A stretch of 64,000 nucleotides of DNA from Ga0077527 sp945862135 (GCA_964203275.1 CAXNMF010000004.1:124001-188000), one strand, 5' to 3'. Numbered from the stretch's first letter, positions 37,417 through 45,956 are shown. Notes: generated by a model not told the origin, from the letters alone. Made by a program: numbers and translations.

Positions 37417-38631
37417 ATGACTACCGCCCAAGCCACCGCCCTTCCCGACGGACACTCTGCAGCCGTCAACCTGTTGCTCAACGTCGGACATGCCGTTGAC
37501 CACATGTTCCTGCTGATTTTTGCCACTGCCGTCGCAAAAATCGCCGTTGAATTCGGCCACGGCGACTGGACCGAACTGATGCCCTACAGCGTCGGCGCAT
37601 TCGCCTTGTTCGGGCTCGGCGCGCTGCCCGCCGGACGTCTCGGCGACCTGTGGGGACGCCGCGTGATGATGATCATATTTTTCATCGGCATGGGCCTTTC
37701 GGCGATGCTTGTGGCGCTGACACAAAACGCCTGGCAACTTGCCGCCGCGCTGACGCTGATGGGCGCCTTCGCCGCGATCTACCACCCGGTCGGTATTCCG
37801 ATGCTGGTGCAAGGTGTGAAGAATCCGGGCGCGGTAATCGGCCTCAATGGCCTCGCCGGCAACCTCGGCATCGCCGTAGCCGCGCTGGTCACCGGCTTCA
37901 TCGTCAAATGGCTGGGCTGGCGCGAAGCTTTCGTCATTCCCGGGCTGGTATCAATCGCCTGCGGCATCGCCTTTGCGCTGGTGTGTCCAAAAGAAACCGA
38001 AGCGCCGTCCAAACGCAAAGGCGGCAAGGCCAAAGTCACACTGACGCCCGAACTGCTGGTACGCGCGTTTGCAGTGATGACTGCCGCAGCGGCAGTCAGT
38101 ACAATCCTTTTCAACTTCACCACCAATGGCAATTCGCAACTGCTCGCTGCAGGATTCAAAGGCGTCATCGAAGACCCCGCCGTGATCGGCACGCTGCTTG
38201 CCATAATCTATGCGGTCGCATCGCTGGCGCAACTGGTCGTTGGCCGTCTGATCGACCGCATGCCGTTCAAACCCTTGCAACTGTGGATGTCGGTGGCTCA
38301 GGTGCCGCTGCTGATCTGGGCCGCACATACCCAGGACTGGGGACTGTTCGTGGCACTGCTCGCGGTGATGGTGTTTGTGTTCGGCTCGATTCCGTTCACC
38401 GACGCGATGATCGTGCGCTACGTCGATGACCGGCTGCGCTCCCGCGTTGCCGGCATGCGCCTGACGGTGGCTTTCGGCTTCAGTTCTCTCGCGGTATGGA
38501 TACTGGGGCCGCTGGTCAAAAGCATCGGCTTCACCCACGCGCTGTGGATCATGGCCGGCATCGCCGCGATAAAGGCAGCGATCGTGCTGCTGCTACCGGA
38601 TGAACCGGAAGCAGATCCTGTCAAACTCTGA
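37417..38631 (+). CDS. MFS transporter (fosmidomycin-resistance-like)
   Basis: 404 residues, twelve predicted helices. The helix 2-3 loop GRLGDLWGRR is the MFS signature, and NVGHAVDHMFLLIF at the N-terminus resembles the Fsr-like efflux group. It is probably an exporter or importer of a small compound under control of the divergent AraC gene. Substrate unknown. It is not closely similar to the partial MFS at the window start. Confidence 0.9.
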   Translation: MTTAQATALPDGHSAAVNLLLNVGHAVDHMFLLIFATAVAKIAVEFGHGDWTELMPYSVGAFALFGLGALPAGRLGDLWGRRVMMIIFFIGMGLSAMLVALTQNAWQLAAALTLMGAFAAIYHPVGIPMLVQGVKNPGAVIGLNGLAGNLGIAVAALVTGFIVKWLGWREAFVIPGLVSIACGIAFALVCPKETEAPSKRKGGKAKVTLTPELLVRAFAVMTAAAAVSTILFNFTTNGNSQLLAAGFKGVIEDPAVIGTLLAIIYAVASLAQLVVGRLIDRMPFKPLQLWMSVAQVPLLIWAAHTQDWGLFVALLAVMVFVFGSIPFTDAMIVRYVDDRLRSRVAGMRLTVAFGFSSLAVWILGPLVKSIGFTHALWIMAGIAAIKAAIVLLLPDEPEADPVKL

Positions 38632-38635
38632 CGGA

Positions 38636-38752
38636 TTACTGCCGGCCGATATCCTGAATCGCATCAACAACCATGCCGGCACTAATCGCAATCGGCAGAA
38701 GATCTGTGGCTACGCCCACATAGCGGCACCCCGCGAACGACCGCAATTTAGC
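38636..38752 (-). pseudogene. Possible 3' remnant of an aldolase-like gene
   Basis: In the gap after the MFS gene the minus strand encodes about 38 codons ending in a stop, with CRYVGVATDLLPIAISAG in the middle. The RYV-G-TDLLPI pattern recalls the C-terminus of HpcH/HpaI-type aldolases. There is no start, and a stop precedes it, so at best it is the decayed tail of a lost gene. This rests on pattern memory alone. Confidence 0.25.
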
Positions 38753-38755
38753 TCA

Positions 38756-38962
38756 TCAGCCTGTCTTCGAACTGAGCAGGAGCCCAGACAGCCCGGCGAC
38801 TGCAACGGCAGTACCGCCGACCATCAACCAGATAGTCCGATCCGAAGGTGAGCCGGTGAACAGGCGTGATAGATCCGAACTGGCGGAATTCATCGCGTTG
38901 ACCCCGAATACCACCAGCAACACGCCTCCAGCCAGCAGCGCAAGCGCAATAATCCTGTTCAT
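38756..38962 (-). CDS. DUF3185 small membrane protein
   Basis: 68 residues with two membrane helices (IIALALLAGGVLLVVFG and IWLMVGGTAVAVAGL) joined by a short polar loop. The pattern fits the DUF3185 family, small inner-membrane proteins of unknown function that are often found with other stress-type envelope genes, as here. Confidence 0.75.
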   Translation of the reverse strand: MNRIIALALLAGGVLLVVFGVNAMNSASSDLSRLFTGSPSDRTIWLMVGGTAVAVAGLSGLLLSSKTG

Positions 38963-38984
38963 GCGGGGGCTTCCATTTGGCGAT

Positions 38985-39134
38985 TCATAACGGACGACGA
39001 CCCTGAATCACGCGCACCAGTATAACCACGACGGCGATCACCAGCAGAACGTGGATGAGTCCGCCCATGGTGTAAGCCGACACGAAACCCAGCAGCCACA
39101 GTACGAGCAATACAACAGCAACGGTATAAAGCAT
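38985..39134 (-). CDS. Lmo0937-type small membrane protein
   Basis: 49 residues, with two hydrophobic segments (VAVVLLVLWLLGFVSAY and IHVLLVIAVVVILVRVIQG) and a short basic end. The pattern LYTVAVVLLVLWLLG with GGLIHVLLVIAVV is that of the Lmo0937 family of small membrane proteins, which are often induced by envelope or osmotic stress. It lies between the DUF3185 gene and the glycine-zipper gene on the same strand. Confidence 0.75.
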   Translation of the reverse strand: MLYTVAVVLLVLWLLGFVSAYTMGGLIHVLLVIAVVVILVRVIQGRRPL

Positions 39135-39153
39135 GTCAGTGATCCTTTCGCGA

Positions 39154-39711
39154 TCAGTTGCGGCGCGGTGCGCCGTCGATTATTTTCACGTGATCGCCGG
39201 CATGCCAGACCGCCGGACCGTTGTCGCTGACAACCATCGTGGAGCCGTCCTCCAGCTTCACCGTAATTTCCTGCTTTTTGGTACTGCCCATGCGTTTTTC
39301 GACTTCATTGCCGGCCACCGCTCCACCCACGGCACCAACGACAGTCGCAATCTGTTTGCCGCTGCCGCCGCCGACCTGATGTCCGAGCAGGCCGCCGACC
39401 ACTGCGCCGCCAACCGCCCCCATGCCGCTGCCCTCGCCTTTGGCAACCACTTCCTCAATTGAGACGATCACGCCGCAATACGCGCAGACTGCTGCGGGCG
39501 CCGGTGTTTTGCCGGTTGCAGCGCTGGCGATCTTCGCTGACGGCTTGCTGGCGGCGGAAACTGCGACATCGTCAGTCACTCCGCTCTGTGAACTAGGTAT
39601 CCAGCCGAAAACAGCCGCGATTCCAGCCACACAAAAAACAATCACGGCAATGCCGACAACCCACACCAGGGGATGCAGCGGTTTATTCGAAACAAGTGCA
39701 TGCGTAGTCAT
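39154..39711 (-). CDS. Glycine-zipper 2TM domain protein
   Basis: 185 residues. One N-terminal membrane helix (WVVGIAVIVFCVAGIAAVFG) is followed by a linker with CAYCG, then the glycine-zipper (GAVGGAVVGGLLGHQVGGG ... VVGAVGGAVAG) and a C-terminal beta part. Glycine-zipper proteins of this type are anchored in the inner membrane and belong to the envelope-stress set. The ATG at 39711 follows GGAG by five bases; a GTG two codons earlier is less likely. Divergent from the regulator at 39813. Confidence 0.85.
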   Translation of the reverse strand: MTTHALVSNKPLHPLVWVVGIAVIVFCVAGIAAVFGWIPSSQSGVTDDVAVSAASKPSAKIASAATGKTPAPAAVCAYCGVIVSIEEVVAKGEGSGMGAVGGAVVGGLLGHQVGGGSGKQIATVVGAVGGAVAGNEVEKRMGSTKKQEITVKLEDGSTMVVSDNGPAVWHAGDHVKIIDGAPRRN

Positions 39712-39812
39712 ATTCACTCCTATTCAGTAAAACATTCGCTGGTGATTGTCTGCTTTGCCGCATTGGCGCTCCGTACGCAAACGCACATACCGCCGATTTT
39801 TTCAGCGTCAAC

Positions 39813-40526
39813 ATGCGCTGCATGCCTCACCTGAAACTGATGCCCGCTGCAAACACGCTTCTTGCCGCACTGCCCGATAAGGACTTCAAACGCCTGCGTG
39901 CCGCGATGGTCACCGTCACACTGACGTTTGGAGAAGTACTGTACGAAGCCGGACAACGCATCCGCCATGTCTATTTCCCCACTGATTCACTGATATCGCT
40001 GCTGACGCTGGTTGATGCCCACCTTTCGCTGGAAGTCGGCCTGGTCGGTCGCGAAGGCATGGTCGGCGTTGCGCTGGCGCTGGGCGTGACCACCAGCCCG
40101 GTGCGCGCATTGGTGCAGGGCAGCGGCTCCGCACTGCGCATGGACTCCGCACACTTCCGTCGCGAACTGGCGAATTGCAAACCGTTGCAGGTGATACTGC
40201 ACCGCTACGCCCATGTACTGATGGTGCAGGTGTCACAGACTGCGGCCTGCAACCGCTTCCATGTCGTCGAGACGCGTCTCGCGCGCTGGCTGCTGATGAC
40301 CCGGGACCGCATGCGTTCCCGGCAATTCCGCCTGACCCAGGAATTCCTGGCCCACATGCTGGGCGTCCGGCGTGTCGGTGTCACCAACGCGGCGCAGGCC
40401 CTGAAACGCCGCAAACTGATCGACTACAACCGCGGCAACATCTCGATCATCGACGAGGCCGGCCTCGAATCAGCCTGCTGCTCGTGCTACGAAAGCGTCA
40501 AGGATGTCGCCCGGAAGATTCTCTAA
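39813..40526 (+). CDS. Crp/Fnr-type regulator with atypical recognition helix
   Basis: 237 residues. An N-terminal cyclic-nucleotide-binding-like beta barrel (YEAGQRIRHVYFPTDSLISLL, LVGREGMVGVALALG) is followed by the dimer helix and a winged helix. The barrel lacks the Arg/Ser phosphate cassette of CRP. The recognition region reads LAHMLGVRRVGVTNAAQAL instead of the usual ETVSR type, so DNA specificity must differ from CRP or FNR. It is a sister of the gene at 42408 and sits among small envelope-stress genes; an FNR-type iron-sulfur cluster is absent. Some Cys residues occur only near the C-terminus (CCSC). Confidence 0.88.
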   Translation: MRCMPHLKLMPAANTLLAALPDKDFKRLRAAMVTVTLTFGEVLYEAGQRIRHVYFPTDSLISLLTLVDAHLSLEVGLVGREGMVGVALALGVTTSPVRALVQGSGSALRMDSAHFRRELANCKPLQVILHRYAHVLMVQVSQTAACNRFHVVETRLARWLLMTRDRMRSRQFRLTQEFLAHMLGVRRVGVTNAAQALKRRKLIDYNRGNISIIDEAGLESACCSCYESVKDVARKIL

Positions 40527-40534
40527 AATAACGA

Positions 40535-41422
40535 TCACCCATAGCGGTGCAGACCTCCGGCATCGGTGGACAGCGCATCAATACAGGCCAGGGGCATCAA
40601 GATTCCTGCCGCCGGATCTTCCACTGCTTCAATGCCGATCCACGGCTGTGCGAATTTGACTGTTCCGAATATCGTCGCGAACGAAACATCCGCAGCATCA
40701 CGCCCGGTGCCGAGGCGAATCAGCCCGGTTGGCAACACCATCCCCGTCGGATCAAACAGATACCAGCGCCCGCCGAGAAATGCCTCGACATAGGCATGGA
40801 AATCCGGGGGACCGAAAACTGGATCCGATCCATAGTCGATACCCGTGGCAAAACGTGCCGGGATGTTGAGCGCCCGGCACAAAGCAATCATCAGGTGCGC
40901 GAAATCGCGGCACACACCGACCTGCTCGATGACCGTATCAATGGCTGATGTGGTTGCGTTGGAACTGCCGGAAACGAATTTTGTCCGCCGCTGCACCCAG
41001 TCCTGAATTGCACGCACCCGCCAGTAACCCTGCCGCAAACCACCGAACTCACTGGCCGCCAGCTGGCGCAGACGGTCGGACTGGCAATAACGACTCGGGT
41101 AGATAAAAGCCAGCGCTTCCGCCGGCAATTGCGCGATCGGCACTTCCCCAACACTGTCAGGAGGGGCCACATGGTGCGCAATATTGACGACGGCGTCATA
41201 ACGCACCGTCAATGCTCCGGGCTGCGCACGCAGGCGTGCATAACGGTTTCCATGCACCGGATCAGTAAACAGCGCGACTTCGACCGGCTGGCTGACCCTG
41301 AAATTTTCGGACACCAGCGACTGGCAGGGCGTCTGCGCCGCATGAACGTTGAAAATGAAATCACTGACGTTGTCGATGACTTCATACTGCAACTCGATGA
41401 ACAGTTTCAATTGCACCATCAC
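40535..41422 (-). CDS. Transglutaminase-like protease
   Basis: 295 residues. The catalytic triad is seen as Cys in GVCRDFAHL, His in PPDFHAYVEAF and Asp in FDPTGM. The N-terminal beta domain (about 1-120) is as in bacterial transglutaminase-like proteins of the COG1305 type, which may cut or cross-link peptides. No signal peptide, so probably cytoplasmic. It converges with the regulator at 39813 with eight bases between. The role in the stress cluster is unknown. Confidence 0.88.
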   Translation of the reverse strand: MMVQLKLFIELQYEVIDNVSDFIFNVHAAQTPCQSLVSENFRVSQPVEVALFTDPVHGNRYARLRAQPGALTVRYDAVVNIAHHVAPPDSVGEVPIAQLPAEALAFIYPSRYCQSDRLRQLAASEFGGLRQGYWRVRAIQDWVQRRTKFVSGSSNATTSAIDTVIEQVGVCRDFAHLMIALCRALNIPARFATGIDYGSDPVFGPPDFHAYVEAFLGGRWYLFDPTGMVLPTGLIRLGTGRDAADVSFATIFGTVKFAQPWIGIEAVEDPAAGILMPLACIDALSTDAGGLHRYG

Positions 41423-41554
41423 GCGCCTCGTATTTTTTTGCCGTCCGGACTCACCGGAATTGCCGCAGAAAACGATACGCCGGCAACGCCGGCGTATGAC
41501 TCAACTGCTGCAGATCGTGTTCCTGCGTTTCTTGATAAAACTGCTTTGTCTTGG

Positions 41555-41776
41555 CTACTTTTCTTTACCGATCTGATTGCCGATCAGACCGCCGACGGCA
41601 GCACCGCCAACGGTTCCAACCGCACTGCCGCCGGTAAGAATCGCACCACCCACTGCGCCAACACCGGCGCCAATTGCCGTGCTCTCATCCCGCTGTGACA
41701 TGCCTGCGCAGCCACAAAGGGTAAGAATCAGGATTGCGGCCATCATGCCGAGCTTGCTGGTTGAATTGATTTTCAT
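41555..41776 (-). CDS. Glycine-zipper lipoprotein, OsmB-like
   Basis: 73 residues with a lipobox (LTLCGC, Cys23 the likely lipidated residue) and a glycine-zipper repeat (GAGVGAVGGAILTGG ... GTVGGAAVGGLIG). It is similar in build to OsmB, an osmotically inducible lipoprotein. Expected in the outer or inner membrane. It precedes no gene on its strand for 130 bases. Part of the stress-type set here. Confidence 0.85.
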   Translation of the reverse strand: MKINSTSKLGMMAAILILTLCGCAGMSQRDESTAIGAGVGAVGGAILTGGSAVGTVGGAAVGGLIGNQIGKEK

Positions 41777-41848
41777 ATGTATGCCTTATTTTCATAATAC
41801 TGATTGAACAACCGCACACCGGACAGACAACCCCCGTCCGGCCATGAA

Positions 41849-42160
41849 CTACTTGAGGCGCATATCGTTCTTGACCGAAACCACGCCGCCGACCATACGC
41901 GTCAGATCAACCGCCTTGTTGATTTGATCCTGGTTATCGATGAACCCGCTCAGTTGTACGACGCCCTTGTAGGTCTCAACACCGATTTCCGTGGACTTCA
42001 GCGTTGGTTCATTGAACAACGCCGCCTTGGTCTTGGTGGTGATGACGGTATCGTCCACATAAGCGCCGGTGCTTTCCTGCTTGGAAGTCGAAGCACAGCC
42101 AAGCAGGGTTGCGAACACAAGCGCGGCAACAGCAACGCCGATGCGATTGATGATTTTCAT
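41849..42160 (-). CDS. BON domain lipoprotein
   Basis: 103 residues with lipobox LLGC (Cys21 region) and one BON domain (VDDTVITTKTKAALFNEPTLKSTEIGVETYKG ... in short: a beta-alpha-beta unit with the conserved VQLSGFIDN). Such small periplasmic lipoproteins bind membranes and belong to the osmotic and envelope-stress response. The ATG at 42160 is chosen because it gives a clean signal peptide; the upstream longer frame lacks one. Confidence 0.88.
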   Translation of the reverse strand: MKIINRIGVAVAALVFATLLGCASTSKQESTGAYVDDTVITTKTKAALFNEPTLKSTEIGVETYKGVVQLSGFIDNQDQINKAVDLTRMVGGVVSVKNDMRLK

Positions 42161-42407
42161 GTAATGACTCCGGATGAATTCGATTTGAGGAATCCCATCA
42201 TGCAAGCACGACCGACTTGAGTCTGTACGCTGGCGAACAGAGCACTGTGCATGCGCAACGTCTCCAGCAGGAGACAATTTGTGCGAACAGTGTCTTTTTT
42301 AGTACGTCGGCGCACACATCAGCGTATGCTCAATCTCTAAACAATCCGGCCTCGCTGTTGCGACGTCTCGAACGCAACACACCCATGAGGCAGAAAGTGC
42401 CGCTTTC

Positions 42408-43136
42408 ATGGCCAGCATCCACCACCCCGAGCAGAATCACCTGCTATCCGTACTGCCCGCTGCCGACTACGAACGGCTGTTGCCGCAACTGGAACTGATC
42501 GAAATGCCGCTGGGTCGTGTCGTCTACGAATCCGGCCGCGGTCAGGGATATGTGTATTTCCCCACCACCTGCATCGTTTCACTGTTGTATGTGATGGAAG
42601 ACGGCTCTTCCGCAGAAATCGCCATCGTCGGCAATGAAGGACTGGTCGGCATTGCGTTGTTCATGGGCGGCGAAACGACGTCCTGCCGTGCCGTGGTGCA
42701 AAGCGCCGGGCATGCTTACCGGCTCAAGGCGATCACCCTGAAAAAAGAATTCGAACGCGGCGGCGAATTGCAGCATCTGCTCCTTCGCTACACCCAGGCC
42801 CTGATCACGCAAATGGCCCAGACCGCCGTTTGCAACCGCCATCACTCGCTGGAACAGCAATTGTGCCGCTTTCTTCTGCTGAGCCTGGATCGCCTGCCCT
42901 CAAACGAACTGATCATGACCCAGGAACTGATCGCCAACATGCTTGGCGTACGGCGCGAAGGCGTCACCGAAGCTGCAGGCAAACTGCAGAATGACGGTCT
43001 GATCAAATACAGCCGGGGCCATATCACCGTGCTCGACCGGCCAGCGCTGGAACAGCGTGTCTGCGAATGCTACGCAGTGGTCAAAAAGGAAATGGACCGC
43101 TTGCTACCGTGGGCCAACTCTGCCAAAAAAGGCTGA
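42408..43136 (+). CDS. Crp/Fnr-type regulator, sister of the one at 39813
   Basis: 242 residues. It shares with the protein at 39813 the segments YVYFPTTCIVSLL, VGNEGLVGIALFMGG, QTAVCNRHHSLEQQLCRFLLL and the recognition helix IANMLGVRREGVTEAA. Again the CRP phosphate cassette and the FNR cysteines are missing, so the signal is unknown. The two may be a recent duplication or form a heterodimer. They flank the stress cluster on both sides. The 248 bases before it hold no clear promoter or other gene. A hairpin, GGTAAAAAC-CCC-GTTTTTGCC, at 43176-43196 may end its transcript. Confidence 0.88.
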   Translation: MASIHHPEQNHLLSVLPAADYERLLPQLELIEMPLGRVVYESGRGQGYVYFPTTCIVSLLYVMEDGSSAEIAIVGNEGLVGIALFMGGETTSCRAVVQSAGHAYRLKAITLKKEFERGGELQHLLLRYTQALITQMAQTAVCNRHHSLEQQLCRFLLLSLDRLPSNELIMTQELIANMLGVRREGVTEAAGKLQNDGLIKYSRGHITVLDRPALEQRVCECYAVVKKEMDRLLPWANSAKKG

Positions 43137-43357
43137 TCAGACGGATTGAACCGGACACCAAATCGGCAAATTCCCGGTAAAAACCCCGTTTTTGCCGCCA
43201 AATACAGCCAAATCCCCCCGAAATCACCTGATTCCAGCCTAAATGGAAAGGGGATTTCCGGAAAACAGGGCTTTTGAGGTATCATTGCCGGTTCCCGCCA
43301 TGCGTCCGGCCTCGGCCGGCGCTGCCCGTCAACCCCATCGCAGAGAGAAGGCAAGAC

Positions 43358-43621
43358 ATGCAGGCAATTCTGGATTACCTGAAGAAAACCGGCGAACAAC
43401 TTGATTCCGAGATCGCCACCGCCACCGGACTTTCACTGGCCAGCGTGCGCCAGCATGTCACGGTGCTGCAATCCCGCGGCGACATCATGATCTGCCGCTC
43501 GATCCGTTTCAAGGATGGCAAGCCCAGCGAAGGCATGCTGTGCCGCATTTCTGGCTACATCCCGCCCGTCGCCCCCGGTCGCAAGCCGAAGGGTTCAGTT
43601 CCCGCCAAGTCCGTCATCTGA
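43358..43621 (+). CDS. Small winged-helix DNA-binding protein
   Basis: 87 residues from an ATG after AGAGAAGGC. The helix-turn-helix LDSEIATATGLSLASVRQHV and a beta wing (GDIMICRSIRF) are like those of FaeA/MarR-type small regulators. The tail is Pro/Lys-rich. The upstream 220 bases carry several small inverted repeats (AAATCCCC ... GGGGATTT). A possible -10 (TATCAT) is at 43280. Target unknown. Confidence 0.7.
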   Translation: MQAILDYLKKTGEQLDSEIATATGLSLASVRQHVTVLQSRGDIMICRSIRFKDGKPSEGMLCRISGYIPPVAPGRKPKGSVPAKSVI

Positions 43622-43681
43622 CTTACTGTCGTTTCACGGGCCGGTATCAGCCGGCCCGTGATCAGCAGTTTCTATCCCGCT

Positions 43682-44695
43682 TCATCCCGCACTGCTTTCT
43701 TCCGACCCAATTGCCGCAGCAGGTTTGTCGGCACGTGTTTTCCACAAAGACACCAGCACACCGCCAGCAATCAGGCCGAATGTGACGCTCAGCGAGATCA
43801 CCGGCGGCACCTTGCCGATGATACCGACCAGAAATATCTTCGATCCGATGAACACCAGCACCAGCGCGAGCGCATATTTCAGATACTTGAAACGGTGAAT
43901 CATTGCGGCCAGCGCAAAATAAAGTGCGCGCAGGCCCAGAATCGCAAAAATGTTGCTGGTATAGACAATGAACGGATCAGAGGTGATCGCAAAAATTGCC
44001 GGCACCGAGTCCACGGCAAACACCAGATCAACGAACTCCACAAGGCATAGCGCAAGAAACAACGGGGTCGCCCATCGCACCACACGCCCCGTCGCCGGGT
44101 CGGGCCTCTGCACAAAGAAGGCATTGCCAGCGAGTTCCGGGGTGACACGCATGTGCTTGCGCAACAGCTTCAGCAGAGGATTGCTGGCAATGTCAGGCAT
44201 ATGATCAGCCAGTAACCACATCTTGACACCGGTGATTACAAGGAACAGACCGAACACGTAAAGAATCCAGCTGAACTGACTGACCAGCACTGCGCCCAAT
44301 CCGATCATGATCGCACGCAGCACGATCACGCCGAGGATTCCCCAGAACAACACCCTGTGCTGATACTGCCGCGGGATTGCGAAGTAGGTAAAAATCAGAG
44401 CAATCACAAAAACGTTGTCCATCGACAACGATTTCTCGATCAGAAAACCGGTGTAATACTCCGTCCCTCTTTCGGCTCCCAGTTGCCACCACACCCAGGC
44501 CCCGAACAGCAGTGCGACGCCGATATAGCCTGCCGACAGCAACAGACTTTCACGAACGCCGATTTCATGGTCATCCCGGTGCAGAACACCCAGGTCAAAT
44601 GCCAGCAACGCGGTAACGATGCTGATGAAGAACAGCCAGAGCCATACAGCGTGACCCAGGAACGGAATCTGGAGAAATTCGGTGACGGCCTCCAT
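43682..44695 (-). CDS. TerC/Alx family membrane protein
   Basis: 337 residues with about nine helices. It contains the TerC motif pairs EKSLSMDNVFVIALIFTYF and EFVDLVFAVDSVPAIFAI, whose Asp residues are conserved and thought to bind metal. Alx-type proteins export manganese or help in tellurite and alkaline stress. No riboswitch fits in the 35 bases before it. The TerB-like gene lies directly upstream on the same strand, so they form an operon. Confidence 0.92.
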   Translation of the reverse strand: MEAVTEFLQIPFLGHAVWLWLFFISIVTALLAFDLGVLHRDDHEIGVRESLLLSAGYIGVALLFGAWVWWQLGAERGTEYYTGFLIEKSLSMDNVFVIALIFTYFAIPRQYQHRVLFWGILGVIVLRAIMIGLGAVLVSQFSWILYVFGLFLVITGVKMWLLADHMPDIASNPLLKLLRKHMRVTPELAGNAFFVQRPDPATGRVVRWATPLFLALCLVEFVDLVFAVDSVPAIFAITSDPFIVYTSNIFAILGLRALYFALAAMIHRFKYLKYALALVLVFIGSKIFLVGIIGKVPPVISLSVTFGLIAGGVLVSLWKTRADKPAAAIGSEESSAG

Positions 44696-44730
44696 CGTGT
44701 CGTTCTTTCCTTTTTAGTTCAACAGTACGA

Positions 44731-45171
44731 TCAACAATGCATCGGCGCCGGGCTGGCAGCACTCTTATCAAAGCTGTTGACCTCGATGCCCCAGTCTTCG
44801 ATGACTGCCTTCAAAATCGCAAGTTCACCCTCGCTGCAATAGCTGTCCGCTTCGGCCACGGAGGTGCAGAGCTGCAGCACACTGAGTCTCAACACAGGAT
44901 TCCGGACCTCCGCGAGAACCTGCCGCAATGTTTGCCGGTCGAGCCGACACGCGCCTTCCCAGCTCAAATAAGCAGTGCCCAGCAAATCTTCGCAGCATGT
45001 TCGCACCACTTCATGCAAGTCATCACTGCTTAGGCATAGCCGTGCAGGTGCATCCATGTGATCCAGCCTCTCAAGCTCCGCACGCGACAGACTTCCATCA
45101 GCGACTAATGCCAGCGCAACAATACGAGCAGCTGCACGAGGGCTGTCATTCGGATAAGAACGCAAAGTCAT
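44731..45171 (-). CDS. TerB-like domain protein
   Basis: 146 residues from the ATG that follows AAGGAGC. Two helical segments, VALALVADGSLSRAELERL and VAEADSYCSEGELAILKAV, show the TerB/DjlA acidic-helix pattern, which binds divalent metal in other members. It precedes the TerC gene by 35 bases and probably works with it at the membrane. A longer start 49 codons upstream has no ribosome site. Confidence 0.8.
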   Translation of the reverse strand: MTLRSYPNDSPRAAARIVALALVADGSLSRAELERLDHMDAPARLCLSSDDLHEVVRTCCEDLLGTAYLSWEGACRLDRQTLRQVLAEVRNPVLRLSVLQLCTSVAEADSYCSEGELAILKAVIEDWGIEVNSFDKSAASPAPMHC

Positions 45172-45486
45172 GCTCCTTGAATAATAGAAAAACAAATTCC
45201 CAATCAAAACACCTCTGATCCAGTATTTACGCCTGCCCTTATGTTGCAGTGGCGAAGTCCGGTATCGGAAATCATCCTGGCCCGCCGGCGGATTGGGCTG
45301 TGACAGCCTTCTCGACAACTCAACCCGTTTATCGAGTCCGGTGCGGCACAGCCGGACACCGGATCATGTCGGGGAGCCATCAATTTCGATGACTTTCTGC
45401 TCGATCATGACCGGCGGAACATCAGAGCAAACGGAACAATGCCTCAATTTCTCCATATTCTTTCTCCATATTTATGGACACAACAC
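45172..45486. other. 315-base gap with one possible micro-gene
   Basis: Apart from the 30-codon frame at 45364-45456 listed separately, I see no gene. It contains a small inverted repeat GTGCGGCACAGCCGGACACC near 45340 and an AT-rich stretch near 45180-45230 that may hold the TerB promoter. Confidence 0.5.
45364..45456 (-). CDS. Possible 30-residue CxxC micro-protein
   Basis: The frame encodes 30 residues, MEKLRHCSVCSDVPPVM followed by IEQKVIEIDGSPT. A GGAG lies seven bases before the ATG. It follows the HPF-like gene by 30 bases on the same strand. The CSVC knuckle and the regular beta-strand pattern IEQKVIEIDG look non-random. There is no homologue I can name and it could be the N-terminal remnant of a longer gene. 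Confidence 0.35.
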   Translation of the reverse strand: MEKLRHCSVCSDVPPVMIEQKVIEIDGSPT

Positions 45487-45846
45487 TCAATTCACGGCTA
45501 CCAGCTGACGGTTCACGCGCAGCTTGTTTCCACGCATGCGCGACGGATCACGATCACGTCGCCACGCACGTACCAGTAGTCGCGCGGCTCGGGACAGCGC
45601 CGTATCCAGCGCGGCCCGCCAATCGCTGGCGGTCGAAGTAATCACGAGAACACTTCGCCCGTTGGACTTCAACAACACCTGGCATCGCTTGTCCACGCCA
45701 CCGCGGTGTCCATTGACGTCGGATAGCTGGATCTGTGCCCGCGAAACCATCCAAGCCAGCCGTCGCATCACGAAACGCACTCGATGCTCGGCAAGGTCGC
45801 GGTATTCGGCACTGCGGGGATCACGGGTTTCAATCTGCACTTGCAT
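45487..45846 (-). CDS. HPF/RaiA-like ribosome-associated protein
   Basis: 119 residues from the ATG behind a strong AAGGAGGTG. The fold pattern is that of the RaiA/HPF domain: beta strand MQVQIETRD, helix EYRDLAEHRVRFVMRRL, strand AQIQLSDVNG, strand KRCQVLLKS, and helix DWRAALDTALSRAARLLVRAW. It is rich in Arg. It should bind the 30S subunit and quiet or shield ribosomes under stress. It matches the stress content of this cluster. Confidence 0.78.
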   Translation of the reverse strand: MQVQIETRDPRSAEYRDLAEHRVRFVMRRLAWMVSRAQIQLSDVNGHRGGVDKRCQVLLKSNGRSVLVITSTASDWRAALDTALSRAARLLVRAWRRDRDPSRMRGNKLRVNRQLVAVN

Positions 45847-45956
45847 GTCACACCTCCTTGAGTTGAACAACGCTTGAACGACGCACACAAGATAGAGTGG
45901 GCAGAACTTCCGAAAAAGCAGATAATTAAGTATCTAAATTCCTAAAAATACTGAAT

